Of a stretch of 64,000 nucleotides of DNA, positions 50,539-58,163 are shown in pieces. The notes beneath the pieces were generated by a model. The model saw nothing but the letters and a program-made list of their open reading frames with translations, ran no database searches and was not told the origin of the DNA. The DNA comes from Nitrospirota bacterium (GTDB taxonomy: Bacteria > Nitrospirota > Nitrospiria > Nitrospirales > Nitrospiraceae), in contig JAUXQT010000100.1 in NCBI GenBank assembly GCA_030682135.1, positions 62,001 to 126,000 of the forward strand. Reading direction: 5' to 3'. A program made the translations under genes and the position numbers. The stretch's first letter is position 1, and the number at the start of each line of letters is the position of its first letter.

Positions 50539-50758
50539 CTTTCCAGAAGCTCCTGGCCACATGGCAATACAACCCCTTCATATAACCAGCATGAGGTGTG
50601 CCACGGAAAACTTGTGGTTCTGCAGGAGAAGACGAGAGAAGGACAGACGCACTAGGAGCCTTTTGCCACGGTGCCGATAGAGGACCGTGGTGAAATGCGA
50701 CAGCGGGGACGAACGGGCAGGAGCTAATTGCCACTCGCTTCCTGCAAGCCGGGTCTAC

Positions 50759-51388
50759 TCATGAACGATCCCGGCCAGGAAACAGGGACATTGCGAACGC
50801 GACAGAGGTTGCGAGCAAGGCGCCGGTCAATGATGCGGCCATGTCCTTCTGCGCATCCCACTCATCTCCTTGTGTTCCAAGGTAGGCGCTTCCCAATTCC
50901 GGGCTCACGAGGGTCGCCACGACCGCTTCCGCAATCTCGAAAAAGCTGCTCTGCGCCAAGATGATCGCGACCGGCAGGAAAAAGGCCCAGAATCCCCGCA
51001 CCCCGGCCAGACGCACGAGCAATTCCCGAAGGGGATACAGCAACAGGAGACCGTACGAAAAATGTGCGATCCGATCGAACGGGTTGCGACTTAAGCCGAG
51101 GAGGTCCTTGAGCCAGAAGCCGAACGGCACCTCGGCATAGGTATAATGCGCGCCGATGGCATGAAGCGTCAGGAACAGACCGACGAGACAGTAGGAGTTC
51201 AGGGAAAACTGGAACCGCCGATAGGTCAGGACCAAGACGACGACGAGCGTCAGGGAGAGGAGATTTTCCAGAAGCCAATCGCGCCGGTCGACCGGCGCGA
51301 TGGCCAACCAGGTCCAGAAGAGACCGTAGAGCAGCAACAGGCCCAGTAGCAGAGGCTGGCCGCTCCTGTCCATGACTCCTGCTCTCAT
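50759..51388 (-). CDS. DUF2238 (YjdF-like) membrane protein
   Basis: 209 aa with about six membrane helices. The family motifs are visible: LHAIGAHYTYAEVPFG, NPFDRIAHFSYGLLL, SFFEIAEAVVA and YLGTQGDEWDAQKDMAASLT. Conserved His, Asp and Glu within helices suggest a metal site. Function is unknown. It starts 2 bp after the stop of its paralogue at 51390-52034, so the pair arose by tandem duplication and is co-transcribed. Confidence 0.88.
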   Translation of the reverse strand: MRAGVMDRSGQPLLLGLLLLYGLFWTWLAIAPVDRRDWLLENLLSLTLVVVLVLTYRRFQFSLNSYCLVGLFLTLHAIGAHYTYAEVPFGFWLKDLLGLSRNPFDRIAHFSYGLLLLYPLRELLVRLAGVRGFWAFFLPVAIILAQSSFFEIAEAVVATLVSPELGSAYLGTQGDEWDAQKDMAASLTGALLATSVAFAMSLFPGRDRS

Positions 51389-51389
51389 G

Positions 51390-52034
51390 TCAGGCGGATT
51401 CGGACGCGGTGCCCTGAGGCTGGAGCGCGGTGTAGGGCCTACGGAGGCTGCGCGTGATCATGAGCAGCAACACGCACAACAGCGCGCCATAGAACGCGGC
51501 GGCGATATCCTTCTGGGCATCCCACAGATCCCCCTGAGAACCCAGATAGGTAATGCCCAATTCCGGATGGACGGAACTCGCCACCCAGGACTCAAGAATT
51601 TCCCAAAGTCCGCTCAACCCCAGGACGGTCATGACCGGCAAATAGTAGAGCAGCCAGCCTCGCGCATGGGCCAGGAGCCGAAATGCCTCTTCCATCGGAT
51701 AGGCCAGGAGGAAGCCAAAACTAAAGTGGACGACACGATCGAAGTGATTGCGCCCGAGGTGCAACGACTGATCCAGCCAGGCGCCAAGCGGCACCTGCGC
51801 ATAGGTGTAATGCACACCGATCGTATGGAGACTCAGAAAGACGGTGATCAAGACGTACGAAGCCGTCGACAGGGGCATCCACCGGTGCATGGCAATCAAC
51901 CCCGCCACCAGCAAGGCCGGGAGGATGCTGGCGATAGCCCAGAATTCTGGATCCACCGGACGGTAGGCCGTCCACCCCGACAGCACCAAGTACCAGGCCA
52001 GCAGGCCCCATAACAGCGACTTGCTCTGAACCAT
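51390..52034 (-). CDS. DUF2238 (YjdF-like) membrane protein, paralogue
   Basis: 214 aa. Same motifs as its neighbour: LHTIGVHYTYAQVPLG, NHFDRVVHFSFGFLL, GLWEILESWVASS and YLGSQGDLWDAQKDIAAAFY. The ATG at 52034 follows GGGAGGCACTGTG; an unsupported frame runs up to 52148. Function unknown. Confidence 0.88.
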   Translation of the reverse strand: MVQSKSLLWGLLAWYLVLSGWTAYRPVDPEFWAIASILPALLVAGLIAMHRWMPLSTASYVLITVFLSLHTIGVHYTYAQVPLGAWLDQSLHLGRNHFDRVVHFSFGFLLAYPMEEAFRLLAHARGWLLYYLPVMTVLGLSGLWEILESWVASSVHPELGITYLGSQGDLWDAQKDIAAAFYGALLCVLLLMITRSLRRPYTALQPQGTASESA

Positions 52035-52199
52035 CACAGTGCCTCCCGATGTCTTGTGGGATTCAAACGGTGCAGACAACCCCTTCACTGTACAAGGGAA
52101 AGGCCTATCGTACAAGCACTCGTCGGCTATAGAGGTCAATGGCTCCAACGACGCATCGCATGATCTCGCGCCCGGAGCTGCCCACCCTTCGCCACCCGC

Positions 52200-52787
52200 C
52201 TACTTCCCTGCCTCCCCCAGTCCCCTCATCTCATCCAGCCATCCCAACCGCTGCTTCTCATTCATCCCTTCGATGGAGCCGATGATCGTCGATCGGATCG
52301 GCCCGATCCCGCAGAACCAGAGGGTGTTCCGCCGGAGGCTCTTGAGGCTGTGGGCGAAGAAAATCCAGCGATAGACGAAGGCCGGCATGCCCATCGTCAC
52401 CACGATTCTTGCGGACTTGCCGGTGAGCAGCTTCTTCGCCATCCCGCCGGACTTCTGATATTCAAACGCAAAGCCCGGGCGCAACACCTGCTCAAGAAAC
52501 GCTTTGAGCAACGCAGGCATCGATCCGAGCCAGAGGGGATAGAGAATGACCAGATGGTCCGCCCACTTGATCACGTCCTGGGCTTGCCTGATGACCTCCG
52601 GCGGGATTCCCTTCTCAAAGTCTTCCTTCGTCCGCAGGAAGGGAAAATTCAACGTGGCTACTTCGATACGCCGGACGTCGTGACCGCCATCTTCCGCACC
52701 CTTCGCATACTCATCCGCAAGCGCATGGCAGAAATGGCGAGCCTGCGCATCGGGATGGCCTTGAATGATCGTGATACGTTTCGCCAT
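52200..52787 (-). CDS. NAD(P)H:quinone oxidoreductase, flavodoxin-like fold
   Basis: 195 aa. It starts MAKRITIIQGHPDAQARHFC, with the FMN/FAD phosphate loop GHPD. It continues with VILYPLWLGSMPALLKAFLE, RPGFAFEY and GIGPIRSTIIGSIEG, the pattern of the NQO1/KefF/MdaB group. These enzymes make two-electron reductions of quinones or nitro compounds. The frame is open to 52853, but the domain begins at 52787. Confidence 0.88.
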   Translation of the reverse strand: MAKRITIIQGHPDAQARHFCHALADEYAKGAEDGGHDVRRIEVATLNFPFLRTKEDFEKGIPPEVIRQAQDVIKWADHLVILYPLWLGSMPALLKAFLEQVLRPGFAFEYQKSGGMAKKLLTGKSARIVVTMGMPAFVYRWIFFAHSLKSLRRNTLWFCGIGPIRSTIIGSIEGMNEKQRLGWLDEMRGLGEAGK

Positions 52788-53088
52788 GAGATGGGATTCC
52801 TTCTCCAGCTCTAAACAGACGCAACAGCGATGCCGCGATGCGACATGTCTCACGATTCAAGCCAGAGCGCGCTCAACACTTACCCAACTCCAGGCCCCCA
52901 TCCTGATACTGAGGACAAATACCTCAGACCTCCCGAAGGCCCTGCCGCAAAACGCTACGGTCATGTCTTCACGAATTGCTTCCTTGATATTCAATCCCTT
53001 CTCCAGCCTCTGTGCTAAAGACGAATTCGCCACTCTGCAGGCGGCACAGCTGATGCATCTCATCTGAGAGAAAGGTTGCTCTGTACCA

Positions 53089-53817
53089 ATGCCGACACCT
53101 GTGCTCGAAATCCGAAACCTCACATTTGCAGCGGGGCCACAGAAGATCCTCGATCGTCTTGGGCTCATGGTCCAACAACAAGAAATCCACGCACTCCTGG
53201 GGGCCAACGGCTCCGGCAAGACCACGCTGGCCTACTTATTGATGGGCTGCGAGGGCTATGTGCCGAGCGCGGGAACCGTTCTGTTCAATGACATAGACCT
53301 TCTCCCCCTCAAGATGCATGAACGGGCCAGGTTGGGCCTGACCCTTGCCTGGCAGGAGCCGGCCCGGTTCGAAGGCGTCACGGTTCGCGAGTACCTGACA
53401 CTTGGCAAACCGGACTGCGACCCGGTTCCAGCGCTGAAACAAGTGGGTCTGGACCCGGCCCGTTATCTGAGTCGTCGACTGGATAAGGCCTTGAGCGGAG
53501 GGGAACGTCATCGAATCGAACTGGCCTCAATCTTGTCCATGAAACCCAAGCTCGCCATCCTCGATGAGCCGTCGGCGGGGATCGATATGCTCTCGATCAC
53601 TCACATTATCGACATCATTCGCGCGCTGAAGGCAGCCGGGGGATCAATCCTCTTGATCACGCACCAGGAAGAGGTCGCGCTCATCGCCGACCGGGCCTCG
53701 CAGCTCTGCGCCGGTCGCATCATTTTTTCCGGCAGTCCTCGGGAAGCCGTCGATCATTTCCGCGGGCGGGCCTGCGTCCGTTGCGATGGGGAAGTTTGTA
53801 ACTATGTCCGAGCTTGA
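53089..53817 (+). CDS. sufC: SufC-like Fe-S assembly ATPase
   Basis: 242 aa ABC-type ATPase. Walker A is GANGSGKTT, the Q-loop segment is LAWQEPARFEG, the signature is LSGGERHRIE, Walker B is KLAILDEPSAGID and the switch is ITHQEE. The C-terminus RGRACVRCDGEVCNY is unusually Cys-rich, which is not typical of SufC. It partners the adjacent SufB/D-like protein (14-bp overlap). The pair fits the minimal SufBC-type systems known from archaea and some deep-branching bacteria. Confidence 0.88.
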   Translation: MPTPVLEIRNLTFAAGPQKILDRLGLMVQQQEIHALLGANGSGKTTLAYLLMGCEGYVPSAGTVLFNDIDLLPLKMHERARLGLTLAWQEPARFEGVTVREYLTLGKPDCDPVPALKQVGLDPARYLSRRLDKALSGGERHRIELASILSMKPKLAILDEPSAGIDMLSITHIIDIIRALKAAGGSILLITHQEEVALIADRASQLCAGRIIFSGSPREAVDHFRGRACVRCDGEVCNYVRA

Positions 53818-54739
53818 CGAGCTGCGACGCACTCTTCCGATGGTCGGAGCCGAGCCATCGATCCTCGACGATACGCGCATCGCGCACGTCGTGGCACATG
53901 GGCACCACATCCTCAGCCATCGAACCGTTCCCGGCCTCCGCGTGGAATTGGAAGAAACGCCCGACGCGATCATCGGGAAACTGATTGTCGAAGCGGGCGC
54001 ACAGATCGCTCAACCGATCCACATGTGTTTCGGCCTGGCCCACCCCACCGGGGTCCAGCAGATCAAGATCGATGTACAGATACTCGAAGGGGCACGGGCT
54101 CAGGTGCTGTCCCACTGTCTCTTCCCCTTCGCACAAGCGGCGGAGCATCGCATGCAGGCAACCATGGAGATCGGACCGGGCGCGTCGCTGACCTACACAG
54201 AAGGCCATTACCACGGGCCCCATGGCGGCATGCAGGTCCTGCCCCACGCGACGATCAAGGTCGGCAAAGGCGCCCGTTACTTTTCAGACTTCTCGTTACT
54301 CTCCGGCTCGGTGGGCCGGCTCGATATCGACTATCTCGTCGGAGTGGAGGAAGAAGGCATCGCCGAACTCAGCGCAAAGATCTTCGCGCACAAGACCGAC
54401 CGCATCACGCTCAAAGAAGCGGTCATGCTGCGGGGGGAACGGTCACGCAGCCTCATCAAGACGCGTGTGGTGCTGGAGGGCCAGGCGCATGCCGACATCA
54501 CCGGCATCACCGAAGCCTACGCCAAAGGCGCGCGGGGCCATGTCGATTGCATGGAGATCATACAGGGCCGGGCAACGGCCAGCGCGATTCCCATCGTGAG
54601 AGTCTTTCACCCGGAGGCGAAGGTCACACACGAAGCGGCCATCGGGAGCGTGGACAAGAAAGAACTCGAAACCTTGATGGCACGGGGGCTAAGTCCCGAG
54701 CAGGCGGTCGAAATGATCGTGAGCGGGATTCTGCGATAA
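53804..54739 (+). CDS. SufB/SufD-like scaffold protein
   Basis: About 311 aa, shorter than E. coli SufB (~495) or SufD (~420), mainly lacking the N-terminal region. The beta-helix core is recognisable (YTEGHYHGPHGGMQVLPHAT, VVLEGQAHADITGITEAYAK) and the end has the SufB motif PEAKVTHEAAIGSVDKKELE followed by GLSPEQAVEMIVSGIL. It overlaps the SufC gene. Together they would assemble or deliver Fe-S clusters; no cysteine desulfurase or SufU lies in the window. An earlier in-frame ATG is at 53786. Confidence 0.87.
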   Translation: MSELDELRRTLPMVGAEPSILDDTRIAHVVAHGHHILSHRTVPGLRVELEETPDAIIGKLIVEAGAQIAQPIHMCFGLAHPTGVQQIKIDVQILEGARAQVLSHCLFPFAQAAEHRMQATMEIGPGASLTYTEGHYHGPHGGMQVLPHATIKVGKGARYFSDFSLLSGSVGRLDIDYLVGVEEEGIAELSAKIFAHKTDRITLKEAVMLRGERSRSLIKTRVVLEGQAHADITGITEAYAKGARGHVDCMEIIQGRATASAIPIVRVFHPEAKVTHEAAIGSVDKKELETLMARGLSPEQAVEMIVSGILR

Positions 54740-54802
54740 CGTCAGCGGGTACGGCAGGCCTTCGAGAGCCGATAGGTCTTGGACAACAGAAAAGTTGCGA
54801 AC

Positions 54803-54927
54803 AGGATGCTCAAAAAGGCCGTCCAGCAAGGCCGCAGCCGATGAACGCACCGGAGGCGTAGCCTCTGGGCTACGTTGAGGATGCTTTCGAGGCGAGAACG
54901 AAGCTGGCGGCCTTTTTCAGCATCCTG
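54803..54927 (-). repeat. ~125-bp palindromic element, copy L (reverse)
   Basis: Ends are AGGATGCTCAAAAAGGCCG and GGCCTTTTTCAGCATCCT, fully complementary. The centre is GTAGCCTCTGGGCTAC. It lies between the convergent SufB-like and radical SAM genes and abuts the stop codon of the latter, so it may serve as a bidirectional terminator. Confidence 0.85.
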
Positions 54928-56016
54928 CTAAGTGAACTGCTTGAGCAGCACCGGCCGCCGCCGCGCACCCCATCGCCCCGGCTGGGCTTCGAAGACTCCG
55001 GCACAGGGAGTCCTGCAGAAACGACAGCTCCCATCATCCGTTAAATTCCATTCGCTCAGTTCATACCAGTCTCGTCCGATGAGTATCTGCCCGCAGGCAT
55101 AACAGTAGGTGCTCCCGCCTTCCGGGTCAGAGACATTGCCGGTATAGGCATAGCGGACGCCGTTCTTTATCGCGATACGGCGGGCCATGGTCAGAGTGGC
55201 AGACGGCGTGTGCGGGTAGCCACGCATCTTCCAATCAGGATGAAAGGCGGTGAAGTGGATCGGCACGTCCGGCCCGAGCTGCTCGACCACCCACTGCGTC
55301 AGGGCTTCGATTTCCTGCTCCGAGTCGTTCTCTCCCGGGATGAGCAGCGTCGTGATCTCGAACCAAACTTTGGTCTGGTGTTTGAGATAGAGCAGCGTCT
55401 CCAGCACCGGTTGGAGATGGGATCCTGTGACCTCGTGATAGAACCGCTCGGTGAAAGCCTTGAGATCGACGTTGGCGGCATCCATATATCGGTAGAACTC
55501 GACGCGGGGTTCCGCGCAGACATAACCTGCCGTTACGGCGACGGACTTGATGCCACGATCACGGCAGGCTTGCGCCACATCGATCGCATACTCATGGAAG
55601 ATCACCGGATCGTTATAGGTGTAGGCCACGCTCCGGCACCCGAGTTCCGCCGCAGCCCGTGCGATCGTCTCGGGCGAGGCCTCGTCGGCCAACGTATCCA
55701 TTTCGCGGGACTTGCTCATGTCCCAGTTCTGGCAGAATTTGCAGGCCAGGTTACAGCCAGCCGTCCCGAACGACAGGACCGGCGTGCCGGGCAGAAAATG
55801 ATTCAACGGCTTTTTCTCAATCGGGTCCACGCAGAAGCCGCTGGATCGTCCGTATGTGGTCAGGACGATCTGATCCTGCCGCCGTTCGCGCACGAAACAG
55901 AGACCCTGCTGCCCCTCCTGGAGCTTGCAGAACCGCGGACAGAGGTCGCACTGGATGCGGCCGTCATCCAGCCTGTGCCAGTACTTGGTGGGAAATCCGG
56001 TTGTCGAATTCAGCAT
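54928..56016 (-). CDS. amrS: AmmeMemoRadiSam-type radical SAM enzyme
   Basis: 362 aa. The N-terminal zinc or accessory cysteines are CDLCPRFCKLQ. The radical SAM cluster motif C-x3-C-x2-C is in GTAGCNLACKFCQNWD. The downstream pattern (SVAYTYNDPVIFHEY, IHFTAFHPDWKM) and a C-terminal rubredoxin-like cysteine set (YCYACGQ, CRFCRTPCAG) match AmrS (pyruvate-formate-lyase activase-like). The Memo and AMMECR1 partners are not in this window. ATG 56016 is used; TTG 56028 is in frame. Substrate unknown. Confidence 0.9.
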   Translation of the reverse strand: MLNSTTGFPTKYWHRLDDGRIQCDLCPRFCKLQEGQQGLCFVRERRQDQIVLTTYGRSSGFCVDPIEKKPLNHFLPGTPVLSFGTAGCNLACKFCQNWDMSKSREMDTLADEASPETIARAAAELGCRSVAYTYNDPVIFHEYAIDVAQACRDRGIKSVAVTAGYVCAEPRVEFYRYMDAANVDLKAFTERFYHEVTGSHLQPVLETLLYLKHQTKVWFEITTLLIPGENDSEQEIEALTQWVVEQLGPDVPIHFTAFHPDWKMRGYPHTPSATLTMARRIAIKNGVRYAYTGNVSDPEGGSTYCYACGQILIGRDWYELSEWNLTDDGSCRFCRTPCAGVFEAQPGRWGARRRPVLLKQFT

Positions 56017-56070
56017 AGCGTCTTTCAAGAGGCTCCAGTACCCGACTCACACCGACCGCTGCTTCCCTCC

Positions 56071-56253
56071 TCAGGGCCTGATCGTCAGCGGGGAAACCGT
56101 CGTCACATGCAACCTGTCATTCGACATCGTACCATCAGATGGCTGCAGCCAGGTTTTCGGAAGAGGAGGAGAACAGCCGCCCATCATTATTAGGAGAGCG
56201 GCGCTCAGAAAACAGGTGACGATCACGGGACGCATATTCCGGTTGCTCGCCAT
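56071..56253 (-). CDS. Small lipoprotein, 60 aa
   Basis: MASNRNMRPVIVTCFLSAAL then LIMMGGCSPPLPKTW: a lipoprotein signal with Cys after MMGG. AAGGAGG lies 8 nt upstream of the ATG. The mature part is about 33 residues, low complexity. It is encoded just upstream of the radical SAM gene on the same strand. Function unknown. Confidence 0.7.
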   Translation of the reverse strand: MASNRNMRPVIVTCFLSAALLIMMGGCSPPLPKTWLQPSDGTMSNDRLHVTTVSPLTIRP

Positions 56254-56321
56254 GGGAGGACCTCCTTGCAGTAGGTTCAATGCTCGCTGATATCCGCTGC
56301 TCATGCAGGATACAATGGCCA

Positions 56322-56819
56322 ATGCAGTCCCTGAATGCACAGATCGTTCCTCCGCCGATGTTCTTCGCCGACTCGATGCTCGGTAGACTGGTCCGCTGGC
56401 TCCGGGCCCTCGGATACGACACAGCCTATGAAAAGATCATTTCCGATGAGGCGCTGATCGAACGTGTCCTGACAGAGCAGCGGTGGCTCCTCACGCGAGA
56501 TAGATACCTCGTGCAACGCAAGATCCTTCGAGATCGCCACACGCTCATTGGCAGCGACCATCTGCAGGACCAACTCCGGCAACTCCGGTCTGAGCTACAT
56601 ATTGAACTCGTCCTCAGTGATAGAACCGCAAGCCGCTGTGCAGCCTGCAACGATCTGCTCATCGTCATCCCGCACGAGGAAGCCGCACTCACAGTTCCGG
56701 CCTATGTCGCAAACGTGCATCCTCGGTTCGTGCAATGCCCCAACTGCGGACGGATCTATTGGCAGGGCACCCATTGGACGAACATGCTCACGAGCCTCCA
56801 AGAGCTGAGGGCCTCATGA
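56322..56819 (+). CDS. Mut7-C RNase-type (PIN-like) protein with zinc ribbon
   Basis: About 165 aa. PIN-like acidic residues lie in MFFADSMLGRLVRWLRALGY (Asp) and KIISDEALIERVLTEQRWLL TRD-type segment. A C-terminal ribbon has CAAC and CPNCGRIYWQGTHW. This is the Mut7-C (DUF82) family, thought to be single-stranded RNA nucleases. The start is uncertain: ATG 56322 is used, 56358 also possible. The stop overlaps the DUF1614 start (ATGA). Confidence 0.87.
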   Translation: MQSLNAQIVPPPMFFADSMLGRLVRWLRALGYDTAYEKIISDEALIERVLTEQRWLLTRDRYLVQRKILRDRHTLIGSDHLQDQLRQLRSELHIELVLSDRTASRCAACNDLLIVIPHEEAALTVPAYVANVHPRFVQCPNCGRIYWQGTHWTNMLTSLQELRAS

Positions 56820-57493
56820 TGAGAGTGGGCTGCCTCCCGTTGATCCTCTTCCTGATTCTGCTCGCCCTCCTCCCGCTCGTGTTCGGGCAACTCTTCACAA
56901 CAGCCCTGATGAAGCTTCGGCTGGAGCCCTCAACCGCACTCCTCCTGGTTATGGGAATCATCCTGGGCAGCAGCATCAATATTCCTCTCAAGCGCATAAC
57001 CAGGAACGACACCCTCGTCGAAGATCCACTGGCGATCCTGGGTTTGGCCGGCCAGTGGCCACAGTTTCAGCGCGTCCGGCAAGAAACGGTCATCGCCGTC
57101 AATGTGGGGGGCTGCTTGATTCCTGCGGGCCTGGCCATCTACGAAGTCGCCCATCTCTTGTTCCACAACCCACAGTCCCTCCCCTGGCTGACCATCGCGG
57201 TCGCCATCAATACGGGCGTCTGCTATCGACTCGCGCAGCCGGTCTCAGGAATCGGCATCGCCCTGCCTGGGCTGGTGCCTGCCGCGCTCGCAGCCGTGAG
57301 CGCCGTTTGGCTGGTTCCCGATCAGGCACCGCAAGTCGCCTTTGCCGCGGGAGTGCTGGGGCCCCTCATCGGCGCCGATCTGCTTCACCTCCGTGACATC
57401 GAGACGCTTGAGACAGGAATCGCCAGTATTGGCGGTGCCGGTACGTTCGATGGCATTGTCCTCTCCGGAATCGTCGCTGCCTATTTGGCATGA
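56816..57493 (+). CDS. DUF1614 membrane protein
   Basis: 225 aa with about seven hydrophobic segments. It starts MMRVGCLPLILFLILLALLP after GAGGGCCTC, overlapping the previous stop by 4 bp. Family motifs visible are GSSINIPLKR, VNVGGCLIPAGLAIYEV and the end ADLLHLRDIETLETGIASIG, GAGTFDGIVLSGIVAAYLA. Function unknown. Translational coupling to the Mut7-C gene is clear. Confidence 0.88.
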   Translation: MMRVGCLPLILFLILLALLPLVFGQLFTTALMKLRLEPSTALLLVMGIILGSSINIPLKRITRNDTLVEDPLAILGLAGQWPQFQRVRQETVIAVNVGGCLIPAGLAIYEVAHLLFHNPQSLPWLTIAVAINTGVCYRLAQPVSGIGIALPGLVPAALAAVSAVWLVPDQAPQVAFAAGVLGPLIGADLLHLRDIETLETGIASIGGAGTFDGIVLSGIVAAYLA

Positions 57494-57736
57494 GCTAGGG
57501 ATCGTTCACCCCTGCCTACACAAGGCGCTGCTCGGTTGATTCAGGACTGAGCGTATTTCCCCATTAACACTCGGCGGGCTGAGGAATAAGGCTACAGTGA
57601 CGTTCCTCTGTCATCATCGCTCGATGACAAAACCTCCAACATCTCAAGGATCTCCCCTGCATTTTCGATAATCGATAAGAAGGCACGGCCATTGCTCACC
57701 TCTTCATCACTGAGAACAAGAGGAAGGGTCCATCCG

Positions 57737-57838
57737 ATGATCACCTCGATCACCCTCATCGCCTATCCGGTCTCACACATGGAACAGGTTCCCGCCTTTC
57801 CAGTGGACTGTTTCGACCATCCATCCTCCTTCCAATAA
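57737..57838 (+). pseudogene. Truncated duplicate of the VOC gene at 62456
   Basis: It starts MITSITLIAYPVSHMEQVPA, matching MITSIAFTAYPVSNMERARA of the intact VOC gene 4.7 kb downstream, including the ribosome-binding region. Similarity ends after about 20 residues and the frame stops at residue 33. The fragment and the intact copy flank the DUF2934 and giant activase genes. The rest of 57494-57890 shows no further feature. Confidence 0.75.
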
Positions 57839-57890
57839 CTACCGCGGAGGCGGGCTGGTGAGGGTGTGTTATCCAAGGAGGGAACCAGCC

Positions 57891-58136
57891 ATGACGTCGG
57901 TCAGCATTCGTTCGCGAAAACCAGACCGGAAAACGCAGGCTCCGGAGGAGCAGTCCAAAAGGCCGGGGACGGGAAAACCTCACGCACCGCCGCTGTCTCC
58001 CAGTGGTGACCTCGGCATACTGATCGCGAAACGGGCTTACGAGCTCTACAGCGAGCGGGGCTATCGGCATGGCTCGGCGCTCGACGATTGGCTCGAGGCG
58101 GAGCGGGAAATTCTCAGTCACATTCCGCCGGTCTAA
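57891..58136 (+). CDS. DUF2934 family protein
   Basis: 81 aa. A basic, Pro-rich N-terminus is followed by RAYELYSERGYRHGSALDDW and LEAEREILSHIPP. AAGGAGGG precedes the ATG at 57891; an upstream in-frame GTG at 57858 is less likely. Paralogue of 1488-1715. It lies 27 bp before the giant activase gene, so probably co-transcribed. Function unknown. Confidence 0.88.
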   Translation: MTSVSIRSRKPDRKTQAPEEQSKRPGTGKPHAPPLSPSGDLGILIAKRAYELYSERGYRHGSALDDWLEAEREILSHIPPV

Positions 58137-58163
58137 CGAGCCACACAAGAAGGAGGGTCTCGC

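Noticed and set aside
54025..54861. A 278-codon frame in another phase over the SufB-like gene
   Set aside because: The frame gives an Arg/Pro/Gly-rich low-complexity sequence, while the SufB motifs are in the overlapping frame.
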